Below are positions 37,928-47,081 of a stretch of DNA of 64,000 nucleotides, piece after piece (within the stretch, counting starts at the first letter, position 1; each line of letters begins with the position of its first letter). Origin of the DNA: FEN-33 sp963768775 (lineage in GTDB: Archaea; Thermoplasmatota; Thermoplasmata; Methanomassiliicoccales; UBA472); the NCBI GenBank assembly GCA_963768775.1, contig CAVYIY010000008.1, positions 248,001-312,000 on the forward strand, read 5' to 3'. Under the pieces are notes generated by a model that saw only the letters and a program-made list of their open reading frames with translations, was not told where the DNA came from and made no database searches. The translations under genes were made by a program, and so were the position numbers.

Positions 37928-38389
37928 TCAGGAGCCGTCGTTCAATCTCTTCGAGAAGTAATGCACGGTCGAATCATCCCTGTATCCAACCTCCTCGAAC
38001 AACCTCACCGATGAATCGCTGTGATCTTCGATGAGGCAAGAGAAGACCTCCAACCCACGTGTTTGGAAACGGGTTTCCATTTCCTTGATCAGCGTTCTTG
38101 CCAGCCCCTCCCTTCTATGATCCGGCCTTACCGCCAGTCGGTTGATCCAGCCCTTTCGGCCGTCGGTGGTGCCCACTAATGTGCCAACTATTTCCCCTTG
38201 GCACTCGGCTACTATGAACAATCCGGTCGATCCCTCGATTTCCTTGGCAATCCTTTCTCTGCTGTCCCGGCCTTTCGGTCGGAATGGAAGCCCGCACGTG
38301 CACCACAACCCGATGACCTGATTATAATCATCCATTCGGAAATCGCGCAACGCGAAGCCCTGATCTGCGCACTCGCATCTTCCGTCCAT
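37928..38389 (-). CDS. GNAT-family N-acetyltransferase
   Basis: About 150 residues from the ATG at 38387-38389; the open frame extends upstream but the GNAT fold begins with 'FALRDFRMDDYNQVIGLW'. The acetyl-CoA-binding stretch 'INRLAVRPDHRREGLARTLIKEME' has the R-R-E-G-L-A version of the (Q/R)-x-x-G-x-(G/A) loop, and 'VGYRDDSTVHYFSKRL' closes the fold. Substrate unknown. It lies downstream of the HNH nuclease gene on the same strand, about 160 nt away. Confidence 0.82.
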   Translation of the reverse strand: MDGRCECADQGFALRDFRMDDYNQVIGLWCTCGLPFRPKGRDSRERIAKEIEGSTGLFIVAECQGEIVGTLVGTTDGRKGWINRLAVRPDHRREGLARTLIKEMETRFQTRGLEVFSCLIEDHSDSSVRLFEEVGYRDDSTVHYFSKRLNDGS

Positions 38390-38547
38390 TTCTCTTCGGA
38401 GGATGAATTCGCCTCGGAAGAGATAAAACCGGTCGTGACCGTCCGCAGGACGTTGAACCCGGACGATCTCTCCGCATCCTGGAATACGAACCACGGAAGC
38501 ACCTGTCCGGATTCTCATTGGCGCTCAATCGCCGCGTCCCAGAGAGT

Positions 38548-39210
38548 TTATTCCCTAATAACGAATTGATCGAGATCGAGCTGCCTGCGCCGCGCCTCGA
38601 TGATGGTCGCATCGACGATAGCTTCGAGCCATAATTGCGCAAGGAGTTCATTGGTATGGGAGCGGTGGCATACTATGCAGAGGGTTTTGAGATTGGAGGG
38701 ATGGTCGCTTCCGCCACGTTCCCGAGGCACGATATGATGCACCTCAGTGAACCAGCTTGGGATGTCGGACAATGGTTTCTTACACTCTTGACAGGTGGAT
38801 GAGTCTCGAATGAGCACACGTCGGCGCACCTCCTTCCAGCCCCAGGCTCTCAATGGAGCAGGCATGTTCTCATGGGACAGGTGCTCGCAGCTGCCCTTAT
38901 CGGTCCACTGGCCCCCCTTCTCCAGACACATATGGATTTCGTGCGAGATCATGCAGCGCTTGAAGTCGAAAAGAGTGGGGTGCCGCTTTCCGCACCGGAT
39001 GCATCTGCCAATGAAGGTTGACCGGCTTTTGGCCACGTCTAGGCTGGTCTGATGGTCCCAGGCGCGTTGCTCGCATTTCTTCTCAATCTTGGCGTCGCAC
39101 ATCCTGAGCTCAGGTTCAACTCCAAGTTCCCCTCCGCCGATCCATTCATGATGTTCCCTCAGGCATAGAGAGGCTCGTCCAGGGCGGTCTTGGTAATGGC
39201 ACCCGATCAT
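38548..39210 (-). CDS. HNH endonuclease family protein with zinc-finger region
   Basis: 220 residues. The C-terminal half is an HNH domain: 'CQECKKPL' ... 'TEVHHIVPRERGGSDHPSNLKTLCIVCHRSH', with the His-His pair, Asn and zinc-binding CxxC pairs. The N-terminal half has another CxxC ('GRCIRCGKRHPTLFDFKRCMISHEIHMC') that may bind zinc. It could be a restriction or homing-type nuclease, or a repair enzyme. No partner methyltransferase or intron is visible next to it. The start at 39210 is uncertain. Confidence 0.75.
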   Translation of the reverse strand: MIGCHYQDRPGRASLCLREHHEWIGGGELGVEPELRMCDAKIEKKCEQRAWDHQTSLDVAKSRSTFIGRCIRCGKRHPTLFDFKRCMISHEIHMCLEKGGQWTDKGSCEHLSHENMPAPLRAWGWKEVRRRVLIRDSSTCQECKKPLSDIPSWFTEVHHIVPRERGGSDHPSNLKTLCIVCHRSHTNELLAQLWLEAIVDATIIEARRRQLDLDQFVIRE

Positions 39211-39301
39211 TGTTGTGATATCGAGGCTTCACCTAAATTAACCGCTCGGGTCGGCTATCAGGGCGACTAATCTCCATTCCTGCCGCAGGGCCTTGGTTCT
39301 G

Positions 39302-39717
39302 CTACACGTCGATGAACGTCTTCTTTATCCAGGTAAGGATGTCGTCGCGCATGCTCCGCATTGCGGCCAAGCATCCCTCTTCCGTCTGCGGGGTGCCCTT
39401 CGGCTCGTTCACGCTATGATGCAGATGTTCGGCGCGTCAGGGAAGAAAGGGCAGAAGTCGTCAGCATCGCCGCACAACGTCACCGCATAATCGAACCGCC
39501 TCCCGGTGAACTCGTTGAGGTGTTTGGGCCGGTTGTTCAAGATATCTATGCCCATCTCCTTCATCATCACGATTGAATAGGGATTGACGTTGGTGGGGCT
39601 GCTTCCGCCGCTGCTCGCTTCCAGCTTGTCCCCGAACAACTTATTGGCAATGGCTTCGGCCATTTGCGATCTGGCAGAGTTGTGCGAGCAGATGAAGAGT
39701 ATCTTCGTTTTCGCCAT
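39302..39717 (-). CDS. Low-molecular-weight phosphatase/arsenate reductase family (frame broken near 39412)
   Basis: About 138 residues. The N-terminus 'KTKILFICSHNSARSQMAEAIANKL' contains the CX5R active-site loop (C-S-H-N-S-A-R) of thioredoxin-linked arsenate reductases. The frame runs into a stop at about 39409, but the next frame continues with 'SVNEPKGTPQTEEGCLAAMRSMRDDILTWIKKTF' to a stop at 39302-39304, the normal family C-terminus. One missing or two extra bases near 39412 would explain this. The start is taken as ATG 39715-39717 with AGGCG upstream. It is 12 nt downstream of the aldo/keto reductase gene, probably one transcript. Confidence 0.78.
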
Positions 39718-39728
39718 CTTTCGCCTCC

Positions 39729-40556
39729 TCAAGGGATCGCCGAAGGGTCCCATGAGACCCTTCTTTCCTTGTCGATGGAATCGATCTCCTTCATGTCCGA
39801 ATCATTGATCTGGAAGTCGAAGACGTTGGCATTCTCGATGATGCGCTCCTTGTGCGTCGACTTGGGGATCTCCACCAATCCATGCTGTAGCCCCCAGCGG
39901 ATCATGATTTGGGCGGGGGTCTTGCCGTAATGAGAACCGATGCGCTCCAGGATCGGAGAATCTAGCTTCCTTGCCCGGCTCAGAGGGCTATAGGCCTCCA
40001 TCTGAATCTTCTCTTTCTGGCAGAATTCCAGCAGGTCCTTCTGATACAGCCAGGGATGAAATTCTACCTGGTTCACTGCGGGCACGACATCGGCATATCC
40101 CAACGTCTCTTTCAGATGTGCCACAGTGTAGTTGCTCACCCCGATGGCCCGGCATTTCCCATCGCGCAGCAATTTCTCCAGCGCCTGCCAGGTCTCCTTT
40201 CTCAATCCTCCACCTGGCCAATGGATCAGGTACAGGTCCACATAATCCAATCCAAGGGCCTTCTGGCTTCGCTGGAACGCTTTGAGCGCCGGCTCGTAGC
40301 CATGCTCGTTGTTCCAGACCTTGGTAGTGATGAACAAATCCTCTCGGTCCAGCCCGCTCTCGGCCACAGCCGCGCCGACGTCCTTTTCATTGCCATACAT
40401 GCTGGCTGTATCGATAAGTCGATATCCGGCGGCCAATGCGTCCAAACACGCGGTCTTAGTTTGACCCCCTGAGGACATTTGGTATACTCCCAGCCCAAGG
40501 ATCGGCATCTTGACCGCATTGTTGAGGCTCACCCTGCTTCCGATATTGAGATCCAT
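39729..40556 (-). CDS. Aldo/keto reductase
   Basis: 275 residues, usual length for the AKR superfamily, NADPH-dependent carbonyl reduction. The catalytic tetrad can be read as Asp and Tyr in 'RLIDTASMYGNEKDVG', Lys in 'LFITTKVWNN' and His in 'LIHWPGGG'. The NADP-binding C-terminal 'EIPKSTHKERIIENANVFDFQ' is present. It resembles the 2,5-diketogluconate reductase branch. Substrate unknown. Confidence 0.9.
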   Translation of the reverse strand: MDLNIGSRVSLNNAVKMPILGLGVYQMSSGGQTKTACLDALAAGYRLIDTASMYGNEKDVGAAVAESGLDREDLFITTKVWNNEHGYEPALKAFQRSQKALGLDYVDLYLIHWPGGGLRKETWQALEKLLRDGKCRAIGVSNYTVAHLKETLGYADVVPAVNQVEFHPWLYQKDLLEFCQKEKIQMEAYSPLSRARKLDSPILERIGSHYGKTPAQIMIRWGLQHGLVEIPKSTHKERIIENANVFDFQINDSDMKEIDSIDKERRVSWDPSAIP

Positions 40557-40683
40557 TTCTCTCCCTTGCTGAGATTATCTGCAATAACTGGCATATAAGC
40601 TCGCGCACGGAATTCTTTCAGGCAGCAGGGGTCGTCCTCGCATTCCGTACTTCCGAAAAGCTCAGCCAGTGACTAATGAGTCG

Positions 40684-41391
40684 TCACGAGCTCTGTGACT
40701 TCAGGACGCTATCGATACCGTTGCCTTGTAAGTGGACAAAGGGAATGTACTTGAGCAGGATCTCCCCGAGGCGCGTTATGATATCGATGTCAGGGCTAGG
40801 TTCCGAGATCCCCTCGAATGGGAGATCATACTTAGTGCTCATGAACTGCACCAGATTCGCCTGGTCTGCGTATCCCTGCAACTGCTTCCCCAAGCGGTCT
40901 ATGCTTTCATCGCTCGCGTAGCCGGGGATGATCCTCAGGTATATCCTTACCCTCTGGCCTTTGAGCAGCTCCAGGCTCTCCTTCAATGAGCTCAGGTATG
41001 CTCGGACCTCTTCTTCGGTCAGCTGAGTGAGCCTTTGATGCAAAGCGACGTCGTCAATCGGCCCTTTGATCTCGATGATGTAGCGGGAGACGAATCCGAT
41101 TGTCTCCTTGAGCGCCTTGGGGTCCGACCCAGTGGTCTTGAGGGTAATCTCTTTCCCCCTCCGCTTCAGGGTCTTGATGAGGCCGATCACCTCTTTCTTC
41201 TGCAGCATTGGCTCTGCTCCGCCGATGTATACCTTGTTCACGACGCCGTCCGAGAGGAACGCCAACGTTTTGTCGTAACTGCTGTCGGTCCGAGGGAACG
41301 AGGCGTGACCGCAGTAACGGCATTTGAGGGGACAGCCAGATAATTCCAGGGTCGCGTTGCCGATCTTCTTTTGAAGCGAGATCAAGCGCAC
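40684..41391 (-). CDS. Radical SAM protein, pyruvate formate-lyase-activase-like
   Basis: 235 residues. The 4Fe-4S cluster motif is CPLKCRYC near residue 20, followed by 'YIGGAEPMLQKKEV' (the GGE-type SAM-binding motif in the form Gly-Gly-Ala-Glu-Pro) and 'ITLKTTGSDP'. The arrangement is that of small archaeal radical SAM enzymes related to PflA/NrdG. No glycyl-radical enzyme lies adjacent, so the target is unknown. Confidence 0.82.
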   Translation of the reverse strand: MRLISLQKKIGNATLELSGCPLKCRYCGHASFPRTDSSYDKTLAFLSDGVVNKVYIGGAEPMLQKKEVIGLIKTLKRRGKEITLKTTGSDPKALKETIGFVSRYIIEIKGPIDDVALHQRLTQLTEEEVRAYLSSLKESLELLKGQRVRIYLRIIPGYASDESIDRLGKQLQGYADQANLVQFMSTKYDLPFEGISEPSPDIDIITRLGEILLKYIPFVHLQGNGIDSVLKSQSS

Positions 41392-41526
41392 GTTTCAATC
41401 ATGTTGCCTGCGGGATGATAATTCTTGCCATCATAGTATCTCAAAGGGAAGAGGGAGATGATGAACGTGGAAGGTCGATTCGTGGGAGCGGTCCGCTCTC
41501 TCCATTCCTATCTTGGTTCAGTTGAT

Positions 41527-41924
41527 TCAACCTACTTGATTTGGGCCCGCTCCGAACCTCTCTCTAAGCACCTCTCGGACCGCCAAATAGATCACCGTCG
41601 TCCAGGCGGTGACGAAGACGGTGATTATGACGCTAAGGTCATCAGCAGTTTCACCAAGTCGTCAGTTAGCCAGCTGAATGCCGACTGAAGGGAGGGTGAA
41701 AGGGCGTTTGCCAGATGCGTGAAATCGAATGGGAACACGTTCAGCAGATAGATTATGGACACGATGGTGAAAGCGGAATTGAAGATCTCGACCGGGCGGA
41801 CGACATTCCTCTTTCGCAGAACCAGGCGCAGGGCAGGGTGGAAGAGCCCCACGACTGCCACGGCATAGAAGAAGAAAGCCTCCAAGCCTCCGAACTTTGC
41901 GGTGAAGAACCCGCTGTTGGACAT
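41527..41924 (-). CDS. Small membrane protein, about 130 residues (frame broken near 41626)
   Basis: The first 99 residues carry two hydrophobic segments ('LEAFFFYAVAVVGLFHPALRLVL', 'IFNSAFTIVSIIYLLNVFPF') and end at a stop at 41625-41627. The adjacent frame then reads a third hydrophobic segment 'IITVFVTAWTTVIYLAVREVL' and a stop at 41527-41529, which looks like the true end. One missing base or two extra bases near 41630 would join them. The start ATG immediately follows the stop codon of the 40-residue gene upstream. Not recognised. Confidence 0.6.
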
Positions 41925-42047
41925 CTAGCTATCGACGAAATAAGCGATCAAGATAACAATGGCCGTGATTGCGATCACGCCCCATATCAATCGACCGTCC
42001 TCAGATTGTCCTTCGCCGCCTCTTTCTTTGCCGCGCTGTGCAACCAT
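41925..42047 (-). CDS. Single-helix small membrane protein, 40 residues
   Basis: The ATG at 42045-42047 opens a 40-codon frame: a charged N-terminal part with Arg, Lys and Glu, then one membrane helix 'LIWGVIAITAIVILIAYFVDS' at the C-terminus. Its stop TAG is directly abutted by the ATG of the next membrane protein, which argues for translation and a shared function. An AT-rich element (AATAATATCT) lies about 35-45 nt upstream. Function unknown. Confidence 0.55.
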   Translation of the reverse strand: MVAQRGKERGGEGQSEDGRLIWGVIAITAIVILIAYFVDS

Positions 42048-42195
42048 GGTACCGTCGTTACGTCGACCATCGATAGCTATTTCATTTTAGATATTATTTT
42101 TGTTCGCCTTGCCGAAGATGTTCATTATGGCTTTGCCTGGATTGAGCGGCTCGGATCATTTGGTCGGCGCCCGGAGCCTGGCCAGATGGAGGGGA

Positions 42196-44577
42196 TTACG
42201 GGCGGTATTCCCTGACCCTCTCCGCCATTTCCGTCAGGCGTGTCTGGACAAGATAGTTGATCGTCCCTTTGTCGAAGCCGCCGTCCGGGCTGCGTTCGCC
42301 CGCCTTCACGCCGGTCAGGACCTCGATGCCCTGCGCGATGCTCGCAACGGGATAGATGTGGAATTGTCCCTCTTTCACGGCGGCAATTACTTCGTCCTTG
42401 AGCATCAGGTGCTGGACGTTGCTCTGCGGCATCATCACCCCGTTCCTGCCATTCAGGCCGAGCAGTTTGCAGACCTCGAAGTATCCCTCGATCTTTTCGT
42501 TTATTCCTCCGATGGCCTGCACCTCTCCCTTCTGGTTGACCGAGCCGGTAACGGCTATGTACTGCTTGATTGGCTTCTCCGCCAGCGCGGACAATATCGC
42601 GTAGAGTTCGGTGGACGAGGCGGAATCTCCGTCTACGCCAGAGTAGTTCTGCTCGAACACCAGCTTGGCGGTCAAGGACAGCGGCTGTTCCTTGGCGAAC
42701 ATTCCGTTCAGATAGCCACTCAGTATCATCACGCCCTTGGTATGCGAGGGTCCGCTCATCTGCGCCTCTCGTTCGATGTTGACAATGCCCTCCTTGCCCA
42801 CACCCACCGATGCAGTGATCCGGCTGGGCATGCCGAAGGCGTAGTCTCCAGTCGACATGACGCTCAGCCCGTTGACCTGGCCGGCCTTCTCCCCCGCGAC
42901 ATCGAGGATGACGATCCCCTTGCCGATCGCTTCCTCTATCTTCTTCTGGATTATATTCGAACGATAGATCTTCTCTTCCAAGGCTTGGTTGATGTGCTGT
43001 CGCTTGATTAGCTTGGCCTTGGCGGTCTTCGCATAGAAGTTCGCTTCGCGGATCAGGTCCGCGATCTCGGAGAACAGGGTCGACAATTTCTCCTTGTCCT
43101 CCGCGAGGCGGGAAGCGTGCTCCACCACGGCCGACAACGCGCCTGGTTCAAGATGTAGCAGCTTCTCCTTCTGGCAGAGGGTGCATACGAACTGGGCATA
43201 TTGGTTGATGTTCACTTCGTTGCGGTCCATGTTGGTGTCGAATGCCCCCTTTACCTTGAACAGGTCCTTGAATTCTCGGTCCGCGGTATAGAGGACCTCG
43301 TAGCTGTAAGGATCACCCAGAATGATCACCTTGGCATCGAACGGAATCGCCTCCGGTCTCAGGGACTTGGTCATGATATACCCGAATTTCACCGCCGGGT
43401 CCTCGATCTCCAGCTTGCTGGTGGACAGGGTCTGCTTGAGGCTCGGCCAGGTCAGTGGATCGCTGAACAGGCCCTCTACCGGGACCACCAGGAAGCCTCC
43501 GTTTGCCTTGTGCATCGCCCCGGCCCGGACCATGGTGTAGTCAGTGAACAGCGCTCCGAACCTCGCCTCCTTCTCGGTCGCGCCGAATAATCTGAAGTAG
43601 GAGGGGTTGGTCTCGATGACAACTGGAGCCCCGACGGTCTTCGAGTTGTCCACGATGAGGTTCACGACGTAGTTGTGGGCAGGGCTATCGATCTGGATGG
43701 GGATGCCCATCGGGCCGGCCTGTTTCTGGTCCCCCGCCATTAAGGCCGCGAGGTTGTCTAGAACGTTCGCTTTCACCTCTTCCAGGAAGGCGATAACCTG
43801 TTCGTACGCTCCGAACTTCTCCCTCAGCAATGACATGCGAGGCTCGATGACGTAATTGGCGACGTCCCGATTCAGCTTGTTCACTTTCTCCTCGGCCTCT
43901 TTGTCCAGGTCCCTGAGCTGGATCAGGCCTTTCTGCACCTCCACCTGCAGCTCGTCCCTCTTATCCTCGATCTTCTTCCGGATCTTGGGCGGCATGTTGG
44001 CCAGGTCTTCCTCGGAGACCGGCTTGCCCTCGATTACGGGCACCAGCAATAGTCCGATTGGGGATTGGGTGATTTGGAATCCGGCTTTTGAGGTCAGGCG
44101 GCTCATATTGGCTATGAAGTCCTTCCGCTTCTCGTCCAGGCTGTGCAATGCGGTCGTGCGCTGCTGCGAGTATTCGTTGCTCTCGAACGCCTCGCGCAGA
44201 GCCGTGGTCAGACCGGAGACGAGCTTCTCCATCTCCTTCTTGAACTCCGCGCCCTTTCCGGCGGGAAGGCGCAGAGCGCGCGGGCTGGTCGGATCCTTGA
44301 AATTGTTCACATAGCACCAGTCATCCGGTGCCGCCCTCTCCTTAGCCAGTTGTTCGATGAAGCTCACGATTGCAGTCTTACGCCCAGTTCCCGGGAGGCC
44401 GGCTACGAAGATATTGAATCCCTGGTTCTGGATGCGAAGGCCGAATTGCAGAGCCCGGACCGCTCGATCCTGGCCGATTATTTCCATCAACGGTGACAGC
44501 TCTTCTGAGGACTTGCACTTGAACGATATTTCTGGGCAAGTGTTGCGGCACTGCTCGGGTGTGAGTTCCTTGATCAA
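42196..44577 (-). CDS. Lon-family (S16) ATP-dependent protease with AAA_32-type N-terminal domain
   Basis: 793 residues. The P-loop 'VAGLPGTGRKTAI' lies near residue 60, and a long helical insertion follows at about residues 150-285. The C-terminal S16 protease domain has the catalytic Ser in 'GVDGDSASSTELYAILS' and the Lys in 'GGINEKIEGYFEVCKL'. The N-terminal AAA domain is of the AAA_32 type found in LonC-like and other non-classical Lon proteins. It lacks a membrane segment, so it is a cytosolic protease rather than the membrane-bound archaeal LonB. Confidence 0.88.
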   Translation of the reverse strand: MIKELTPEQCRNTCPEISFKCKSSEELSPLMEIIGQDRAVRALQFGLRIQNQGFNIFVAGLPGTGRKTAIVSFIEQLAKERAAPDDWCYVNNFKDPTSPRALRLPAGKGAEFKKEMEKLVSGLTTALREAFESNEYSQQRTTALHSLDEKRKDFIANMSRLTSKAGFQITQSPIGLLLVPVIEGKPVSEEDLANMPPKIRKKIEDKRDELQVEVQKGLIQLRDLDKEAEEKVNKLNRDVANYVIEPRMSLLREKFGAYEQVIAFLEEVKANVLDNLAALMAGDQKQAGPMGIPIQIDSPAHNYVVNLIVDNSKTVGAPVVIETNPSYFRLFGATEKEARFGALFTDYTMVRAGAMHKANGGFLVVPVEGLFSDPLTWPSLKQTLSTSKLEIEDPAVKFGYIMTKSLRPEAIPFDAKVIILGDPYSYEVLYTADREFKDLFKVKGAFDTNMDRNEVNINQYAQFVCTLCQKEKLLHLEPGALSAVVEHASRLAEDKEKLSTLFSEIADLIREANFYAKTAKAKLIKRQHINQALEEKIYRSNIIQKKIEEAIGKGIVILDVAGEKAGQVNGLSVMSTGDYAFGMPSRITASVGVGKEGIVNIEREAQMSGPSHTKGVMILSGYLNGMFAKEQPLSLTAKLVFEQNYSGVDGDSASSTELYAILSALAEKPIKQYIAVTGSVNQKGEVQAIGGINEKIEGYFEVCKLLGLNGRNGVMMPQSNVQHLMLKDEVIAAVKEGQFHIYPVASIAQGIEVLTGVKAGERSPDGGFDKGTINYLVQTRLTEMAERVREYRP

Positions 44578-44708
44578 GACTATTCCCTCTTAGCGAAAAC
44601 ATTGTACCACCCCCCATGTAAAACCTACTATCAGCTTCCGAAAGTGGAGAACGGCGGCACCAGCACTCGGCAAGAAGTATTATCCTCCCGGATAGCGATG
44701 AACCAGCA

Positions 44709-45722
44709 ATGGCGGGGAAGCAGAGAACCAAGAAAAGCTCTGGCAAGGATCTCAATTCTATCAAGTCGGTGATCTTGTTGCGATTGGCCCAGGGCACGGT
44801 CGGCCGAGCCGAGCTGTTGGCCGAGCTGAAGGAGCAAGGTCTCGACTCCCAGATGGTGACCCAAAGTTTGAATGAACTGGTCAAGGGTGGCTCTGTTCGA
44901 GTGGAGGGAGAAAGGAAGAAGAAATGCGGTCTTCGCCAGGATTTCCCCACTTTCAAGATGGTCTTTGGCCTCAGTGCAGCGGACGGGAAGGAGATGGACT
45001 TTCTGGCCACAGCGTACGCGAAGTCGATCCTGAGCGACGAACTCTTCCCGGTGCTGACCAGGGAGTTCGTCCGATCCGCCATCCTCTCGACGCTTCTGCT
45101 CCTGACCATGCCACCGGTCGACCGGGCCAAGGACTCCTCGCTATTGCTCCTGCACAGGACGGTCTACAAAGACCCCTACACCTCCTCCGCCATGCAGGGA
45201 ATCGCCGGCTCCCTGGAGGCGATTGGGTTCCCGGGCGCCCTGAAGAACGGCTTAGTTGGGCTCAAGACCAAGACGGAGAGGGATTCCGCGACCTATTCCA
45301 AGCTGGAGGGCTTGGCCGAGGATTATCTGTCGCGCTTCCTCGGCGACAAGACGCCGCTGCCTTCCGCGCTCGAAGGCTGCCAATCGCTTCTCTTCCCAGA
45401 GAAGGAACGGGCGGAGATGCTGGAAATATTGCGCCGCTCCCCCTTCGCACTGAGCTTCCTGCTGGCGAACGAAGACAGGTCGCAAGGGACGGTCATGTCC
45501 ATCGTGACTCCCTTGCTGTTGCCGGCGCTGGAGCACATGTTCACGCTTTTCGCCCTGTTCAGACTGTTCTCGTCTTCCGATGTCAAGGCTTACATCGAGG
45601 ACAAGAAGAAAAGGGCCGATAAGGAGTTCAGAGAAGTGGTGGATAGGCGGAGGGCGGGAATGCAGCAGCCTTCGCATTTGCTGTTGGCGCTTCGCTCATG
45701 CCGCATGGCCGAAGCGTCTTGA
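44709..45722 (+). CDS. Hypothetical protein with N-terminal winged-helix-like domain
   Basis: 337 residues. Residues about 16-70 ('IKSVILLRLAQGTVGRAELLAELKEQGLDSQMVTQSLNELVKGGSVRVEG') look like a winged helix, with a following Lys-rich strand. The rest is mostly helical with two hydrophobic segments ('ILSTLLLLTMPPV', 'VTPLLLPALEHMFTLFALFRLF') that could be buried core or membrane-attached. Not recognised. It is divergent from the Lon-family gene and convergent with ftsZ. Confidence 0.6.
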   Translation: MAGKQRTKKSSGKDLNSIKSVILLRLAQGTVGRAELLAELKEQGLDSQMVTQSLNELVKGGSVRVEGERKKKCGLRQDFPTFKMVFGLSAADGKEMDFLATAYAKSILSDELFPVLTREFVRSAILSTLLLLTMPPVDRAKDSSLLLLHRTVYKDPYTSSAMQGIAGSLEAIGFPGALKNGLVGLKTKTERDSATYSKLEGLAEDYLSRFLGDKTPLPSALEGCQSLLFPEKERAEMLEILRRSPFALSFLLANEDRSQGTVMSIVTPLLLPALEHMFTLFALFRLFSSSDVKAYIEDKKKRADKEFREVVDRRRAGMQQPSHLLLALRSCRMAEAS

Positions 45723-45833
45723 TTATCGGAATCCGGAACCAAACCACCATGGGCAGTTATTCGGCTGAGCCACCTCTGAAAAGAATGTGAAAGGAGGGGT
45801 CCAGGATTCTCCTGGCGCCCCTGATAGAAAAGA

Positions 45834-47024
45834 TTAGCGAACGAAATCGATACCCTCGCCGCCCTTGCGGCCTTCGCTCGAGACGTTAGATCCGAGCTTG
45901 TCCGGGCGTATGCCCAATCTGGCCGCGACATCGTCGCTGCCTCCGTTGAGCATGTATTTGGACTTCGCCCCGGTGAAGATGACCAGCACCTGGACCTTCC
46001 CCTCGTTCTCAGGGTCGATGGAGCATCCCCAGATCAGCCTGGCGCGGGGGTCGATATTCTTGCCGACCAATTCCGCCGATCGCTGCGCCTCCTCCACCGT
46101 CATGTCCGGGCCGCCCACCACGCGGATGAGTGCCCCCTTCGACTGCTTGACGTTTATATCCCCTAACATGGGGGAGTTGAGAGCTTCGTTGACCGCTGCC
46201 TTGATGCGATCGTCCGAGTCCTGATCGCCCTCGCCCATACCCACGAAAGCCACTCCTCCCTCGTTCATGATGGTCATGATGTCTGCGTAGTCTAGGTTGA
46301 CCAATCCAGGCTTGGTGATGATCTCGGTGAGCCCCTTGATGGTCTGCATGAGCACCTCATCGGCCACCTTGAACGCGGCCTGGACTGGCAGCTTCGGGAC
46401 CAGCTCGAGCAACTTGTCGTTCGGCACGACGATGGTGGTGTCGGTGACCCGGCGGAGCTTGTCCAATCCATCCAAGGCATTCTCCATCCTTACCGTCCCT
46501 TCGGATTTGAAGGGGAGGGTGACGACCCCGATGGTGAGCGCCTTCAATTGCTCCCTGGCGATCCGCGCGACAAAATGCGCCGAGCCTGTTCCAGTTCCGC
46601 CACCCATACCAGAGGTGACGAAAACGATGTTTGCCCCGTTAAGGAAGGCGCGGATTTCCGGCTCGTTCTCCCGCGCTGCCTGCTCCCCGATCTCTGGAAT
46701 CGCTCCAGCGCCCATTCCTCGGGTGGAGACCTTGCCTATCAGTATCTTCGTCGGGGCATGCACCGTCAACAAGTGCTTGGCATCGGTGTTTATCGCTGCC
46801 AATTGGGCTCCGTTTATTCCGGCCTCCACGCAGCGGTTGATGGTATTGCATCCACCCCCGCCACAACCGATGATTTTGATGCTAACCTCAAGCTGGGCTG
46901 CGATCTTCTTGATCTCTTCGTCGGCCACGGAATCGGGCACGACGGCCTGCACGGTCGCTGCCTGTGCTTCTTTCTGTTTGATGTTTTCAAGCGCGCTTTT
47001 TACCAAGGAGTTTGGCATGTGCAT
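45834..47024 (-). CDS. ftsZ: Cell division protein FtsZ
   Basis: About 396 residues from the ATG at 47022-47024; the frame is open a little further upstream. That ATG, or a second one 6 nt later, fits a nearly leaderless transcript from the TATA box at 47053-47060. The tubulin-type GTP-binding loop 'SGMGGGTGTGSAH' and the N-terminal 'IIGCGGGGCNTINR' are intact, and the T7 catalytic loop reads 'NLDYADIMTIM'. The N-terminal 40 residues are an extra helical extension and the C-terminus is short and charged. It forms the division ring. Confidence 0.93.
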   Translation of the reverse strand: MHMPNSLVKSALENIKQKEAQAATVQAVVPDSVADEEIKKIAAQLEVSIKIIGCGGGGCNTINRCVEAGINGAQLAAINTDAKHLLTVHAPTKILIGKVSTRGMGAGAIPEIGEQAARENEPEIRAFLNGANIVFVTSGMGGGTGTGSAHFVARIAREQLKALTIGVVTLPFKSEGTVRMENALDGLDKLRRVTDTTIVVPNDKLLELVPKLPVQAAFKVADEVLMQTIKGLTEIITKPGLVNLDYADIMTIMNEGGVAFVGMGEGDQDSDDRIKAAVNEALNSPMLGDINVKQSKGALIRVVGGPDMTVEEAQRSAELVGKNIDPRARLIWGCSIDPENEGKVQVLVIFTGAKSKYMLNGGSDDVAARLGIRPDKLGSNVSSEGRKGGEGIDFVR

Positions 47025-47052
47025 CCCTCGTAGGACATTTGTCTGACGGTCG

Positions 47053-47060
47053 ATATATAT
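47053..47060 (-). promoter_or_regulatory. TATA box of ftsZ
   Basis: ATATATAT stands about 29-36 nt upstream of the first ATG on the minus strand, at leaderless-transcript distance. The divergent transporter gene begins 22 nt to the right. Confidence 0.55.
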
Positions 47061-47081
47061 GTTGGCATCCAAAGCGCTGAA

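Noticed and set aside
42100..43011. 300-codon rightward open frame opposite the Lon-family protease
   Set aside because: The opposite strand codes for a well-conserved S16 protease domain; the rightward frame is a shadow.
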